This document shows, one piece after another, positions 9,747 through 19,002 of a stretch of 64,000 bases of DNA (the stretch's first letter is position 1; each line of letters begins with the position of its first letter). The notes beneath the pieces were generated by a model. The model was not told where the DNA came from. It was given only the letters and a program-made list of their open reading frames with translations, and made no database searches. The stretch is from Aerococcus sp. (GTDB taxonomy: Bacteria > Bacillota > Bacilli > Lactobacillales > Aerococcaceae): NCBI GenBank assembly GCA_030528155.1, contig JAUMZL010000004.1, forward strand, positions 17,067-81,066, given 5' to 3'. The position numbers and the translations under genes are program-made.

Positions 9747-10316
9747 ATGGACACTTATTACCTGGCTTCGACCAATCCTTTCAAATATCGAGAATACCAA
9801 CAGCTATTGGCGCTATGGGGCATTCGCGTGCATCCCTTCACCAAAGACGAAGCCGTAGCAGTAAAGGAAATTGAAACGACGTATCGCGGCAATGCCCGTC
9901 TTAAAGCCATGGCCTACAGCGCGCATTATCCCAACCGCTTCATTCTCAGCGATGATTCTGGGCTAATCCTGCACGCTTTTCCTGAAATATTGGGGGTCGA
10001 AACAGCGCGGCAATTAAGCCCCTACAAAACGGATAGCGCTAAGAATCGAGCGATTATTAACCAACTAAAGGGCCACCCCCGCCATTTCACGATGACAAGT
10101 GCCATCGTCCTCGTAAAAAACCAACAATTACTCAAGCAAGGATTAGGCGAACTGACCGGTGTAATTTCCGCTCAAGAACGAGGGCGCTATAGTACGGGAT
10201 TTGATCGCCTCTTAATCCCTGCTGGTAGACGTGAAACTTTGGCCGAACTGCCATTTCTCATTCGCCGTCCCTACCTGCACCGCTACCGAGCCTTAAAAAA
10301 CCTGCTACTTAGTTAA
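9747..10316 (+). CDS. HAM1/RdgB-family NTP pyrophosphatase of the folate cluster
   Basis: A 189-residue protein of the HAM1 (ITPase/RdgB) family, which hydrolyses nucleoside triphosphates to monophosphate and pyrophosphate. Family motifs are the N-terminal ASTNPFKYREY (the usual T/S-x-N-x-x-K loop), ETTYRGNARLKA and LSDDSGLIL, and a late SAQERGRYSTGFDRLL region. It begins 3 bp after folE and precedes folP. Lactobacillus plantarum has an equivalent gene (xtp1) in its fol cluster. The pathway needs a pyrophosphatase for dihydroneopterin triphosphate, and no Nudix FolQ is in this cluster, so this protein is a candidate. It differs from housekeeping RdgB in places; that role is inference. Confidence 0.8.
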   Translation: MDTYYLASTNPFKYREYQQLLALWGIRVHPFTKDEAVAVKEIETTYRGNARLKAMAYSAHYPNRFILSDDSGLILHAFPEILGVETARQLSPYKTDSAKNRAIINQLKGHPRHFTMTSAIVLVKNQQLLKQGLGELTGVISAQERGRYSTGFDRLLIPAGRRETLAELPFLIRRPYLHRYRALKNLLLS

Positions 10317-10352
10317 AGGCAACACACCCTCTTGCCTTAGAAAGGAGTTATT

Positions 10353-11315
10353 ATGTCCTTCAAATTTAAGCAACGTTCCCTACCTGTTGATGGAAAAACA
10401 CGACTCTGTGGCATTGTTAACGTGACACCTGATTCCTTCTCTGATGGAGGAATGTGGTTTGATCACGACAAAGCTTATGACCATGCGCTAAGCCTCATCC
10501 AGGAAGGCGCAGAGATGCTCGATATTGGCGGTGAATCCACTCGCCCTGGCAGCACCTACGTTCCTATTGAAGAAGAAATTCGGCGCGTGGTTCCTCTCAT
10601 TGAGCGCCTCAAAAAAGTGACGGATGTGCCGATTGCGATTGACACCTGGAAAGCTCCTGTCGCCAAAGCGGCCATCGCTAGTCAGGTAGACATTATCAAT
10701 GACATCACCGGATTTCTCGGTGACGAGGCGATGGCAGAAACCGTGGCTAATTCTACAGTGGGAGCAATTCTGATGTTCAATACCGTCATCGCTCGCCCTG
10801 AACATCCCGGTAGTCGCATCTTCCCAACATTTGGTTCCAATTGGGCATTCACACCGACAGAAACCGCAGAAAACGCCACACTCCCTATCCAAACTGTCAT
10901 GACGCGCTACTTCAAAAAAAGCATCGCGCGCGCTCAAGCATTCGGCATTGAAAAAGATCGCTTAATGCTAGACCCTGGAATTGGTTTTGGCTTGACCAAA
11001 CGCGAGAATCTACAACTAGTCCAAAGCGTGCCATTGCTGCATGAGCTGGGATTTCCTGCTTTTATTGGTGTGTCTAGAAAACGTTTCGTCGTTAACATTC
11101 TAGAAACCGATGGCGTGACCGCTGATCCTGAAACTGCGACAGGGTTTTCCAATCGCGACTTGGCGAGTGCTGCCTTATCCACTGCCGCTGCCCTGTACGG
11201 TGCAGAAGTCCTTAGAGTGCATACCATTGCCTCGCACCGCATCGCTAGAGACATCGGAGACGCCTTGCGCACAAGCGATCAACAAGCGGATCAAAACTTC
11301 GGTGCTTATCATTAA
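10353..11315 (+). CDS. folP: Dihydropteroate synthase
   Basis: It condenses p-aminobenzoate with hydroxymethyl-dihydropterin pyrophosphate, and is the sulfonamide target. It has 320 residues, longer than the 270-280 of many DHPS proteins. Both pterin-binding signatures are present: GIVNVTPDSFSDGG (about 21-34) and EMLDIGGESTRPGS (about 54-67). DTWK, NDITG, LDPGIGFGL and IGVSRKRF follow. The loop that in most homologues carries MH is MFNTVIARPEHPG here and is enlarged, which explains part of the extra length. AAAGGAG precedes the ATG. It is the last gene of the cluster, followed by a strong terminator. Confidence 0.95.
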   Translation: MSFKFKQRSLPVDGKTRLCGIVNVTPDSFSDGGMWFDHDKAYDHALSLIQEGAEMLDIGGESTRPGSTYVPIEEEIRRVVPLIERLKKVTDVPIAIDTWKAPVAKAAIASQVDIINDITGFLGDEAMAETVANSTVGAILMFNTVIARPEHPGSRIFPTFGSNWAFTPTETAENATLPIQTVMTRYFKKSIARAQAFGIEKDRLMLDPGIGFGLTKRENLQLVQSVPLLHELGFPAFIGVSRKRFVVNILETDGVTADPETATGFSNRDLASAALSTAAALYGAEVLRVHTIASHRIARDIGDALRTSDQQADQNFGAYH

Positions 11316-11320
11316 TTAAA

Positions 11321-11357
11321 AAGGTCGATCACCTATTTTTGATGATCGACCTTTTTT
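11321..11357. terminator. Bidirectional terminator between folP and malA
   Basis: AAGGTCGATCA pairs with TGATCGACCTT around a short loop. A T-run follows on the plus strand and an A-run precedes it, so it can end both the folate cluster and the convergent maltodextrin operon. Confidence 0.85.
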
Positions 11358-11408
11358 GTTGCTTTTATTAAGTGATAAGACTTACCCAATCATTGCGACT
11401 GCCTTATC

Positions 11409-12248
11409 TCATGATTGAAAACTGAGCTGTTGCTCCACATATTGATCATTGAAATGCGTCTTCCAATAACTCCAGACAAGCATTAAGACGAACCCAATAG
11501 CTTGGACATTCATCGCTACAAGTGGATCTTTGGTGAAAACACTCGCCATAATTGCTACCACACTCGGCAAACCGAGTGCATACAAGCAAATGCTCAGCGC
11601 CCCATGATAAGTCTTTATCGTGAAGAGTGGTGAAAAGTGTGTCAAATAAAGAAGTAATGCTGCCCCAAACAGGAGGAACACGAGATTAGTCAAGATCAAG
11701 GCGCCCACCTCAATGACCCGCACCAAGTTATAAGCCACGCGATTCGTCGCATACCACTGCTGAGAGAGGCTCTTTTTCAGATCGGAGGCAGTTTTAATAG
11801 CTGAAAAATCAGCACTTGCTAGATACGGTGCTTTCTGCAACTGCCCTGCCCCTTCACTTAGGATAAACCACTCCGGGGTGAATACAACGCCACTACGCCC
11901 ATTGAAGCGCGCTTCGCCCTGTTTTGGATCCTTCATTGTGGCGACAAACGTCGTATCATTGTCACTCACTACCTGATCCTGTTCAATCATGAATTTTCCA
12001 TCATCAAAAGCTAATGGTTGAAGCGCCGCAACAACATTTTGATCAACACTCGCCATTGCTTTGGGCATGAGTTCGGCGAGATCGATCTGCTCCGTCTTGG
12101 CGATACTAATGCTTAACGGTAGCAGCAAAAAACTGTGCAGCACTAAAATAACCAAAACCATCTGCCACCAATTAAGAGCCTGGCGCTGTTGAAACCCATA
12201 ACGGGCATCCACGGTCGCTTTAAGATAATTCAATGGGAAAACTGTCAT
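11409..12248 (-). CDS. malA: MalA-like DUF1189 membrane protein
   Basis: A 279-residue protein of the DUF1189 family. There is one hydrophobic segment at about residues 30-52, an extracellular-looking domain of about 110 residues, then about three or four hydrophobic segments from about 180 to the end. Streptococcus pneumoniae has a DUF1189 protein, MalA, directly after malXCD, and the order here (malE, malF, malG, this gene) is the same. Its molecular function is not established; it is needed for or associated with maltodextrin use. It is the last gene of the operon, 66 bp after malG. Confidence 0.75.
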   Translation of the reverse strand: MTVFPLNYLKATVDARYGFQQRQALNWWQMVLVILVLHSFLLLPLSISIAKTEQIDLAELMPKAMASVDQNVVAALQPLAFDDGKFMIEQDQVVSDNDTTFVATMKDPKQGEARFNGRSGVVFTPEWFILSEGAGQLQKAPYLASADFSAIKTASDLKKSLSQQWYATNRVAYNLVRVIEVGALILTNLVFLLFGAALLLYLTHFSPLFTIKTYHGALSICLYALGLPSVVAIMASVFTKDPLVAMNVQAIGFVLMLVWSYWKTHFNDQYVEQQLSFQS

Positions 12249-12314
12249 GATTGATTCCTCCGTCTTTTCCTATATCTTAGCGGGCATTGTCCCATACTCC
12301 CAAAAGGAACACAA

Positions 12315-13166
12315 CTACCCCTTCGTTCCACCAGCCGTCAAGCCAGAAACGAAGTATTTCTGCAAGTAGAAGAATAATGCGGAAATTGGCACGGCAATCA
12401 GAATGGCCCCAGCTGCGAAAAGTGCTACTTTTGGATCACGTTTATCAGCAATGAAGGTCTGTAACCCTGGGGCAACGGTGTAAACGTTGATGTCCCGCAG
12501 TAAGAATTTCGACAAGAGGTAATCGCTGAATGGCCCCATGAACGCCCATAATGCCTGGACAGCCACCATTGGCTTCACGAGCGGTAGGACAATTTGCCAG
12601 AAAATCCGCAAATGTCCAGCCCCATCTAATTTGGCCGATTCATCCAAATCGTACGACACCGTGTCAAAATAACCTTTCATCAGCCAGGTATTCATTGGAA
12701 TCCCACCGCCGATGTAAATCAGCGCTAAGAACCAGAAGTGATTAATTGCCCCTACCATCTGCGCCATCACGAAGAACGCGGTCAACGCTGCCATCGTTGG
12801 TACCATCTGCAGTACCAAGAAGAAAACCAAACTCGTTTTACGTCCAACGAAATGGTAACGACTGTAGGCATAACCGGTCAATGTCACGGTTGCCACCTGT
12901 GCTATCATGGTGACCATTGCCACAATCAATGTATTCTTGTACCAATTCAAATATGGCGTTTCACTGAATAGACGCTGGAAGTTCCCTAACGTCCAATTCA
13001 CATGGAAGTCTAGTTTAAACGCTGGGACATTTCCCGCCACAAATGCCCCTGTGACGGTAATTAAGAGGGGATAGATAATGATAATCGCCAATAAAATCAA
13101 ATAGACATAGGTCAGCACCTGCTTCAGCAAGCGCTGGTTGCGACTAGAATGACTGAGTTTATGCAT
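12315..13166 (-). CDS. malG: Maltodextrin ABC transporter permease MalG
   Basis: An inner-membrane permease subunit of a CUT1-family sugar importer; 283 residues with six predicted hydrophobic segments. The EAA loop that contacts the ATPase reads [20 protein letters not shown] at about residues 175-194. The C-terminus GLTAGGTKG is typical of MalG. GGAGGG precedes the ATG. It partners with MalF (11 bp upstream), the binding protein MalE and the MsmK-type ATPase encoded at the head of the operon. Confidence 0.92.
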   Translation of the reverse strand: MHKLSHSSRNQRLLKQVLTYVYLILLAIIIIYPLLITVTGAFVAGNVPAFKLDFHVNWTLGNFQRLFSETPYLNWYKNTLIVAMVTMIAQVATVTLTGYAYSRYHFVGRKTSLVFFLVLQMVPTMAALTAFFVMAQMVGAINHFWFLALIYIGGGIPMNTWLMKGYFDTVSYDLDESAKLDGAGHLRIFWQIVLPLVKPMVAVQALWAFMGPFSDYLLSKFLLRDINVYTVAPGLQTFIADKRDPKVALFAAGAILIAVPISALFFYLQKYFVSGLTAGGTKG

Positions 13167-13177
13167 GGTGATCCCTC

Positions 13178-14482
13178 CTACTCAATCTCAAAGGCACGCG
13201 TGCGCCGGAAGACAAGCAACGATACCGAAATCACGATAATCGAAATGATCAGCGTCAATGCTGCTGCAATGGAATATTGCGGGGATTGTCCGGTGGTCAG
13301 TTTGTAGATCCATGAAATTAAAATATCGGTCGATCCCGCGTTTCCACCGACACTCCCCGGACCCCCATCATTGAACAGGTAGATCATCGAGAAATTGTTG
13401 AAGTTCTGCGTATATTGCGTCACAAACGTCGGTGCAGCCACTGCCATAATCATTGGCAAGGTGATCGTGCGGAATTGCGTAGAGGCACTAGCCCCGTCAA
13501 TTCGCGCTGCTTCATAGAGGTCTTCCGGGATGGACTGCAAAATTCCTGTGACCATCACGTAAATATAAGGGAACCCTAGCCACCCTTGCACCAAAATAAT
13601 AGCCACCTTCGTCCAAGTCGGATCTGTTTTCCATGCGAGTGCTGGAATATTAACGAATGGCAATAAATGGTTCAAGAAAGGAATAACCTGCAGATTGATT
13701 GCTCCAAATGAATCGTTAAACATATTGGAGAACGTCAAAATCGTGATAAACGCCGGCACTGCCCAGGGTAAGAGGAAAATCACTCCAAAGAAACGCCGTC
13801 CCACAATAAATTTCTGGTTGGCGATCACTGCAGTCAATACCCCCAATGTAATGGAGAGCGTTGTTGCACACACTGTCCAGATCAACGTCCAACTCAACAC
13901 CGACAGAAAAGCTTCCCGCATGGTACTCAATGAGAAAATATTGAGGAAGTTTGCCAATCCCGTCCAATCAATTAAGAATGCGGGTGGAATATGCTGGAAA
14001 TTGTAATTGGTAAATGAAATAAAAATCGTTACCAATACCGGAAAAATGATCGAAATGGTCATAAAAATATAAGCCGGAACGATCAATAAGTAGGGGAACC
14101 CATTTTCATATACCGACGCTAGCAATTCCTTTGGTGTCATCGGGATCTTTTCACCCGCTAATAACCGTAACCGCGTATCTCTAGCATCCTTAATCTGTGC
14201 CACATAGAAAATCAGAAAAATAACGGTAATCACCATCTGGACGGTACCGCGGATCAACATAAATAGCGAATGATCCTGCATCGGAATAACGCCCAGCGAA
14301 ACGAGTCTAAAAAAAGCATCGAAGCCTTTTAAAATAAATTGCAAGAGAAAAATGATGCCCACGACAAAGAAGAGAATGCCCTTCGCCGTTTGCTTATTGT
14401 AGAGCTGTCCAACACCTGGAATTAACGATAAAAGCCCCGCTTTCCTTGCTTGCGATTGCATCGGCTGATGAACCTCCATCAT
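13178..14482 (-). CDS. malF: Maltodextrin ABC transporter permease MalF
   Basis: The larger permease subunit; 434 residues from the start chosen here. The open frame runs 31 codons further, but AGGAGG lies just before the ATG at 14482, and the sequence before it is not protein-like. The N-terminal part ([18 protein letters not shown]) is the extra hydrophobic domain seen in Gram-positive MalF/MalC proteins. Eight hydrophobic segments follow, with the EAA loop [20 protein letters not shown] near residue 330. It is separated from malE by 270 bp carrying two hairpins, so it is probably expressed at a lower level than the binding protein. Confidence 0.92.
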   Translation of the reverse strand: MMEVHQPMQSQARKAGLLSLIPGVGQLYNKQTAKGILFFVVGIIFLLQFILKGFDAFFRLVSLGVIPMQDHSLFMLIRGTVQMVITVIFLIFYVAQIKDARDTRLRLLAGEKIPMTPKELLASVYENGFPYLLIVPAYIFMTISIIFPVLVTIFISFTNYNFQHIPPAFLIDWTGLANFLNIFSLSTMREAFLSVLSWTLIWTVCATTLSITLGVLTAVIANQKFIVGRRFFGVIFLLPWAVPAFITILTFSNMFNDSFGAINLQVIPFLNHLLPFVNIPALAWKTDPTWTKVAIILVQGWLGFPYIYVMVTGILQSIPEDLYEAARIDGASASTQFRTITLPMIMAVAAPTFVTQYTQNFNNFSMIYLFNDGGPGSVGGNAGSTDILISWIYKLTTGQSPQYSIAAALTLIISIIVISVSLLVFRRTRAFEIE

Positions 14483-14610
14483 TGTTACCTCCTCATCTCC
14501 AAACGATCGCTCTCTCGTCAGCTGACCTAAAACAGTCCTTGTCCCTATACAACAAACATCACCACTTGCAATCACACATTCGGTGATGTCATTGCTTTTA
14601 CAAAGTATTC

Positions 14611-14698
14611 AAAAGGAAAGAGTGGTTGTTGACCACTGCTTCCTTTCAAATCTTCAAATAAGGGAAAAGGCTAGTCGTCGCGGACGGACTAACCTTTT
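14611..14698 (-). terminator. Two hairpins between malE and malF
   Basis: One stem spans 14611-14647 (AGTGGT against ACCACT, with AAAGGA/TCCTTT outer pairs). The other spans 14665-14698 (AAAAGG...CCTTTT with TAGTC/GACTA); on the minus strand it is followed by a U-rich run. Such partial terminators usually let the binding protein accumulate above the permeases. Confidence 0.65.
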
Positions 14699-14752
14699 CT
14701 AAATCTCTGTTGCTAGGTTAGTGACTGACGCCATAGCTGTCGTTATTTTGGC

Positions 14753-16030
14753 CTAGTAACCTTTTTGTTTAATATTTTCTTTGATGGCTTTGACTGCATC
14801 ATCGGCGGTTTGTTGTGCACTCTTGTTGCCAGAAGCGGCATCGAACATCATGTTTTCAGCACCTACCCAAACTTCAGCCATTTGTCCAATATTTGGCATA
14901 ACTTGCGCATCTTTGTAAACGTCGATGACAGCCTTGGTCAGTTCATCGCCAGACTTCATCGCTTTTTCACGCGCTTTTAAGTTCGCTGGGACTTCACCGA
15001 GCTTGTTGTAGAGTTTATCTTGTTGCTCTTCGCTAGATACCCAGTCTAAGAATTTTTGAGCGAGTTCTTTGTTCTTAGAGTAGGAAGAGATAACCCAACC
15101 TTTACCACCCGCAAATGGTTGGTAAGCTTTACCGTTTGGCAAGGTAGGAATCTTCGCTACCCCATAGTTCACGCCTGCTTCTTTGAATCCAGCTGCTTCC
15201 CATGGACCCCCGATCATCACAGCGGTTTTGCCTTCAGAGAAGGATTTCTTCATGAAGTCTTCGGACGCTTTCACATCCTGCATCCCTTTTGGCCAGACAT
15301 TCTTGAACCAACCTGTAGCATATTCGATCCCCTCAACAGCGCCTTTGGTATTCAGACCAATATCTTCAGGATTAGTCCCATTCTCACCAAATACATAGCC
15401 ACCATAGCCTGCCAATAATCCATAAGCATAGTAGAAGTCCGTCCATTTGGTTAAGAAACCAACGTTCGTTCCCGGTTCATCCTTGTATTCAAAGCGTTTG
15501 TCTTTTCCGATCGCTTCTAAATCTTGGAAAGTGGCTGGGACTTTGTCGATTAAGTCTTTGTTGTAGAACATCACTAATGATTCAATAACTGCTGGCACCC
15601 CATATTGTTTGCCATCATAAGTCACCTGTTTAGCATCTTTTTCATCATAGTTGCCCTCGCTTCCTTCAGGCATTTTCGCCTCAGCGAGTTGGCCTTGGGA
15701 ACCGAGTGAACCGATCCGGTCATACGGTGCAATATACACATCCGCAGCCGTTCCCGCTGGCCCATCGAGACTCAGTGCATCTAATTTTTCGAACATATCG
15801 GCATCTTGGATTTCAACCTTCACATTGTTGGCCTTCTCGAAATCCCCGATATTTTCCTTTACATAGTCCGCCACTGCCCCGGCAGAAACGACCAATGTGT
15901 TGCCACCTTCACTATTAGAAGCAGCCGATTGACTCTGGGCATCTTTTTGTTGACCATTATCGGTACAACCGAACAGTGCGAGTGCGGTCATGGCACTGGT
16001 CACACCAACCGCTAATTTCTTCCAATTCAT
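14753..16030 (-). CDS. malE: Maltose/maltodextrin-binding lipoprotein MalE
   Basis: The extracellular solute-binding protein of the importer; 425 residues. The N-terminus is a lipoprotein signal: basic MNWKK, a hydrophobic stretch, then the lipobox ALFGC with the modified Cys at 22. A low-complexity Gln/Ser/Asn linker follows. Family motifs are VEIQDADMFEKLDAL, AADVYIAPYDRIG and MIGGPWEA, and a C-terminal region typical of maltodextrin-binding proteins. AAGGAGGAG precedes the ATG. It lies 97 bp after the ATPase gene. Confidence 0.93.
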   Translation of the reverse strand: MNWKKLAVGVTSAMTALALFGCTDNGQQKDAQSQSAASNSEGGNTLVVSAGAVADYVKENIGDFEKANNVKVEIQDADMFEKLDALSLDGPAGTAADVYIAPYDRIGSLGSQGQLAEAKMPEGSEGNYDEKDAKQVTYDGKQYGVPAVIESLVMFYNKDLIDKVPATFQDLEAIGKDKRFEYKDEPGTNVGFLTKWTDFYYAYGLLAGYGGYVFGENGTNPEDIGLNTKGAVEGIEYATGWFKNVWPKGMQDVKASEDFMKKSFSEGKTAVMIGGPWEAAGFKEAGVNYGVAKIPTLPNGKAYQPFAGGKGWVISSYSKNKELAQKFLDWVSSEEQQDKLYNKLGEVPANLKAREKAMKSGDELTKAVIDVYKDAQVMPNIGQMAEVWVGAENMMFDAASGNKSAQQTADDAVKAIKENIKQKGY

Positions 16031-16127
16031 GGGAAAACTCCTCCTTAAAAAAATCTTTTAGTATTACAATGCATCAGTTACCTATTGTCGTGTGAATTTC
16101 ACTATTGGCTCATTGTCAGCTAACTGG

Positions 16128-17282
16128 CTAACTTTGAGTCAATTCTTCCACCGTTTTATTGTGATAAACGGCCCCTTGGTTAACGATGGCTAGCTGGGTA
16201 TCTTTAGCGAAGAAGTGTGCCTTATTCATATTGAAACCATAAGTCACTTCATTGCCTGGTCCGTAGTAGTCACGGACATCCACCCGCGCGACAAACTCAT
16301 CGCCCGCCGTTTCGGAATAGAGAATTGCTTCAGCACCGGTTAATTCACTCACTGTAACGGTGGAATGCACCAAACTTTCTGGATTGGCATCCAAGAAAAT
16401 CTGCTCAGTTTGAATATCTTCTGGGCGCAGTCCTAAGATCACTTCTTTGTCTTGGTAGCCTTTGTCGTCGAGAATGCGGATGGCTGGTTCAGGGACGGCT
16501 AGTTTTAATCCTGCTTGGTTAGTCACATGACCATTGTGATAATGAACATTGAAGAAATTCATTGCCGGAGCTCCCATAAAACCAGCCACAAAGGTATTAA
16601 TTGGATGGTCGTAAATATCCATCGGTTTACCGATCTGCTGCACAACGCCATCGTTCATCACTACGATACGATCAGCCATCGTCATCGCTTCGGTTTGATC
16701 ATGAGTGACATAGATCGTATTCGTATTCAAACGCTGATGGATTTTGGCGATTTCCGCGCGCATCGCTACCCGCAATTTGGCATCGAGGTTAGAGAGCGGT
16801 TCATCCATCAGAAAGATCTTCGGACGACGCACAATCGCACGTCCTAATGCTACCCGCTGACGTTGCCCCCCCGAGAGTGCTGCCGGCTTACGATCAAGCA
16901 GCGCCGATAAGCCGAGAATTTCAGCCGCATCATGGACTTTTTGATCGATTTCTTCTTTGGTGAATTTTCGCAAACGCAACCCGTATGCCATATTGTCATA
17001 AACGCTCATATGCGGATACAGCGCGTAGTTTTGGAAAACCATCGCAATATCACGATCTTTCGGTGGCACATCATTGACCAATTGACCATCAATCGTCAAT
17101 TCGCCATCCGTAATTGTCTCCAGACCTGCGATCATCCGCAATGTGGTCGATTTCCCACAACCGGATGGCCCAACAAAGACAATAAATTCATTGTTGGCGA
17201 TTTCAATATTAAAATCCCTAACCGAATACTTTTCAGCATGCGGATAGCGCTTCGCAATATGCGTTAAATTAATCTCCGCCAC
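16128..17282 (-). CDS. msmK: MsmK/MalK-type sugar-importer ATPase
   Basis: The cytoplasmic ATPase that powers CUT1 sugar importers; about 384 residues. Walker A GPSGCGKSTT, signature LSGGQRQRVALGRAIVR and Walker B IFLMDEPLSNLD are intact. A C-terminal OB/TOBE domain contains the ILGLRPEDI motif. I prefer the GTG at 17282: the next residues (AEINLTHIAKRYP) match the usual N-terminus, and AAAGGAG is 10 bp upstream. The open frame starts at another GTG seven codons earlier, which overlaps the ribosome site. It is the first gene of the maltodextrin operon. In streptococci such an ATPase serves several importers. Confidence 0.9.
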   Translation of the reverse strand: MAEINLTHIAKRYPHAEKYSVRDFNIEIANNEFIVFVGPSGCGKSTTLRMIAGLETITDGELTIDGQLVNDVPPKDRDIAMVFQNYALYPHMSVYDNMAYGLRLRKFTKEEIDQKVHDAAEILGLSALLDRKPAALSGGQRQRVALGRAIVRRPKIFLMDEPLSNLDAKLRVAMRAEIAKIHQRLNTNTIYVTHDQTEAMTMADRIVVMNDGVVQQIGKPMDIYDHPINTFVAGFMGAPAMNFFNVHYHNGHVTNQAGLKLAVPEPAIRILDDKGYQDKEVILGLRPEDIQTEQIFLDANPESLVHSTVTVSELTGAEAILYSETAGDEFVARVDVRDYYGPGNEVTYGFNMNKAHFFAKDTQLAIVNQGAVYHNKTVEELTQS

Positions 17283-17353
17283 GTCATCATCACTCCTTTT
17301 CACCTGCTCTTGCTGTTTAATTAACAGCTATCTCAGGTTGCACGTACACTCTA

Positions 17354-17367
17354 TGCAATCGATTTCA
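17354..17367 (-). promoter_or_regulatory. LacI-family (MalR-like) operator
   Basis: TGCAATCGATTTCA has a CG-centred dyad of the type bound by MalR (GCAAnCGnTTGC). It lies just downstream of the msmK promoter -10. A similar site, TGCAACCGCTTTTC, lies at 17568-17581 near the divergent amylase gene. Confidence 0.45.
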
Positions 17368-17372
17368 CTGAA

Positions 17373-17401
17373 ATTATAACGCTTTCATCGCACGTATGCA
17401 A
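17373..17401 (-). promoter_or_regulatory. Promoter of the maltodextrin operon with overlapping cre
   Basis: On the minus strand TTGCAT (17401-17396), a 17-bp spacer and a perfect TATAAT (17378-17373). A cre-like 14-mer matching 13 of 14 positions (17374-17387, TGAAAGCGTTATAA) sits on the -10, so CcpA would block RNA polymerase directly. Confidence 0.75.
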
Positions 17402-17608
17402 TCCCTTTCCCGAACATTTTCTCTTCTTTTAGAAAATTCTTATTTTTACTATTAACAAAAGTAAGAAACCGCTGCCAAAACAAGACGTTTAACACTCAAT
17501 ATATTGATCTTTTCGTTACTTAAAATTCAATTTTTATTATTCCCAACACTTTTTGACGCTATTTTTATGCAACCGCTTTTCTTATAAAAGAAAATCAGTT
17601 ACACTAAT

Positions 17609-17622
17609 TGTGAGCGCTGTCA
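17609..17622 (+). promoter_or_regulatory. Perfect cre site before the amylase gene
   Basis: TGTGAGCGCTGTCA matches all positions of the cre consensus and lies about 50 bp before the amylase ATG. The rest of the 387-bp gap (17283-17669) holds the divergent promoters and two LacI-type dyads. Confidence 0.75.
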
Positions 17623-17669
17623 TTTATTGACTGATTCTTCATTATGGTTTTAAGGAGGCCTTTTTTAAT

Positions 17670-18959
17670 ATGAAAAATACAACCACCGCACTCAGAAATC
17701 AGATTATCTACAGTATTTTTACCCGCAATTTCACTCCTGAAGGCACGTTGCAGGCCATTATACCTAAGCTAGATCGCATTAAGGCACTTGGCACAGATAT
17801 TATTTGGCTATTACCGTTCTACCCAAATGGTGAGGTGCATCGCAAGGGAACGATCGGTTCGCCCTATGCCATCCAAGACTACCGCGCTATCGATCCCAAT
17901 CAAGGTTCCATCGCTGATTTAGAATCACTTGTCGCAGCTGCTCATGCGCGTGACATGAAGGTAATCATCGATATTGTGTATAATCACACCTCCCCCGATT
18001 CCATCCTCGCTACCACTCATCCTGACTGGTTCTACCACAAACCGAATGGCGAAATGGGCAATCACGTTGGAGATTGGTACGATGTTGTTGACCTTGACTA
18101 CACGAAAAAAGCACTATGGGATTATCAGATAGAAACGCTCTGTTTCTGGGCACAGTATGTCGACGGCTTCCGCTGCGACGTCGCTCCTTTAGTTCCCTTA
18201 GAGTTCTGGCAACGTGCCAGAACAGCGGTGGCAGATATTAAAAAAGACACGATCTGGTTGGCAGAATCCGTGGAACGCAATTTCATCACTACGCTTCGCA
18301 GCATGCAACTAACTGCACTTTCCGATAGCGAACTTTATCAAGCCTTTGATCTGACGTATGATTATGACATTAGCGAGGCTTTCAAAGCTTACCGAGATCA
18401 AACCGGTCCACTGTCCGACTATGTGAAAGGATTAGCTGAACAGGATACGACCTATCCTGCCAATTATGTAAAAATGCATCATCTGGAAAATCATGATAAC
18501 GACCGCATCGCTGCGCATATCGAAACGAATGAATGGTGGCAATGGCACGCTTTCCTCTACTTCCTCAAAGGTGCGTCCCTGATCTATAACGGCCAGGAAG
18601 TGGCAGCTAAAGCGACACCTAGTCTGTTTGACCCTGATGTCATTCACTGGGATGAGACAACGGATCACTCCGAGCAACTCCGACATCTGGCCAAACTCAA
18701 AAAAGCGCTCATTCCAACCGCTAATACGGATTACCAGCTCACCTGTGATGATTCGTTAGACACGGCCATTATCCGCTATCAATCACCAGAACAAACGCTC
18801 ACAGGTATCTTCAACTTACGCCATCATGAGGGAGCGGTCAGTGTTCCTCTCACTTCCGGAACCTATTACAACCATCTCACTGATCAAACCCTCACTATCA
18901 CAGACAACCGCTACCCACTAGATCAGACACCGGCATGGCTTTCTAAAATAGAAAAATAA
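17670..18959 (+). CDS. Cytoplasmic GH13 alpha-amylase-family glycosidase
   Basis: An alpha-glucan hydrolase of family GH13; 429 residues, no signal peptide, so intracellular. The catalytic triad is visible: nucleophile Asp170 in VDGFRCDVAP, acid/base Glu199 in IWLAES and stabiliser Asp276 in HHLENHDNDR. Region I reads IDIVYNHTSPDS. The ribosome site is AAGGAGG. It faces away from the maltodextrin importer with shared regulatory sites, so it most likely degrades imported maltodextrins. The exact specificity (alpha-amylase, maltogenic or oligo-1,6) cannot be read from sequence. It is transcribed against replication from the nearby oriC. Confidence 0.88.
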   Translation: MKNTTTALRNQIIYSIFTRNFTPEGTLQAIIPKLDRIKALGTDIIWLLPFYPNGEVHRKGTIGSPYAIQDYRAIDPNQGSIADLESLVAAAHARDMKVIIDIVYNHTSPDSILATTHPDWFYHKPNGEMGNHVGDWYDVVDLDYTKKALWDYQIETLCFWAQYVDGFRCDVAPLVPLEFWQRARTAVADIKKDTIWLAESVERNFITTLRSMQLTALSDSELYQAFDLTYDYDISEAFKAYRDQTGPLSDYVKGLAEQDTTYPANYVKMHHLENHDNDRIAAHIETNEWWQWHAFLYFLKGASLIYNGQEVAAKATPSLFDPDVIHWDETTDHSEQLRHLAKLKKALIPTANTDYQLTCDDSLDTAIIRYQSPEQTLTGIFNLRHHEGAVSVPLTSGTYYNHLTDQTLTITDNRYPLDQTPAWLSKIEK

Positions 18960-18961
18960 GC

Positions 18962-19002
18962 AAAAATAGCCCTCAAAGCGATGGATTTGAGGGCTATTTT
19001 TT
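18962..19002 (+). terminator. Amylase terminator
   Basis: AAAATAGCCCTCAAA pairs with TTTGAGGGCTATTTT, followed by T residues. Its end touches the first DnaA box of oriC. Confidence 0.88.
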
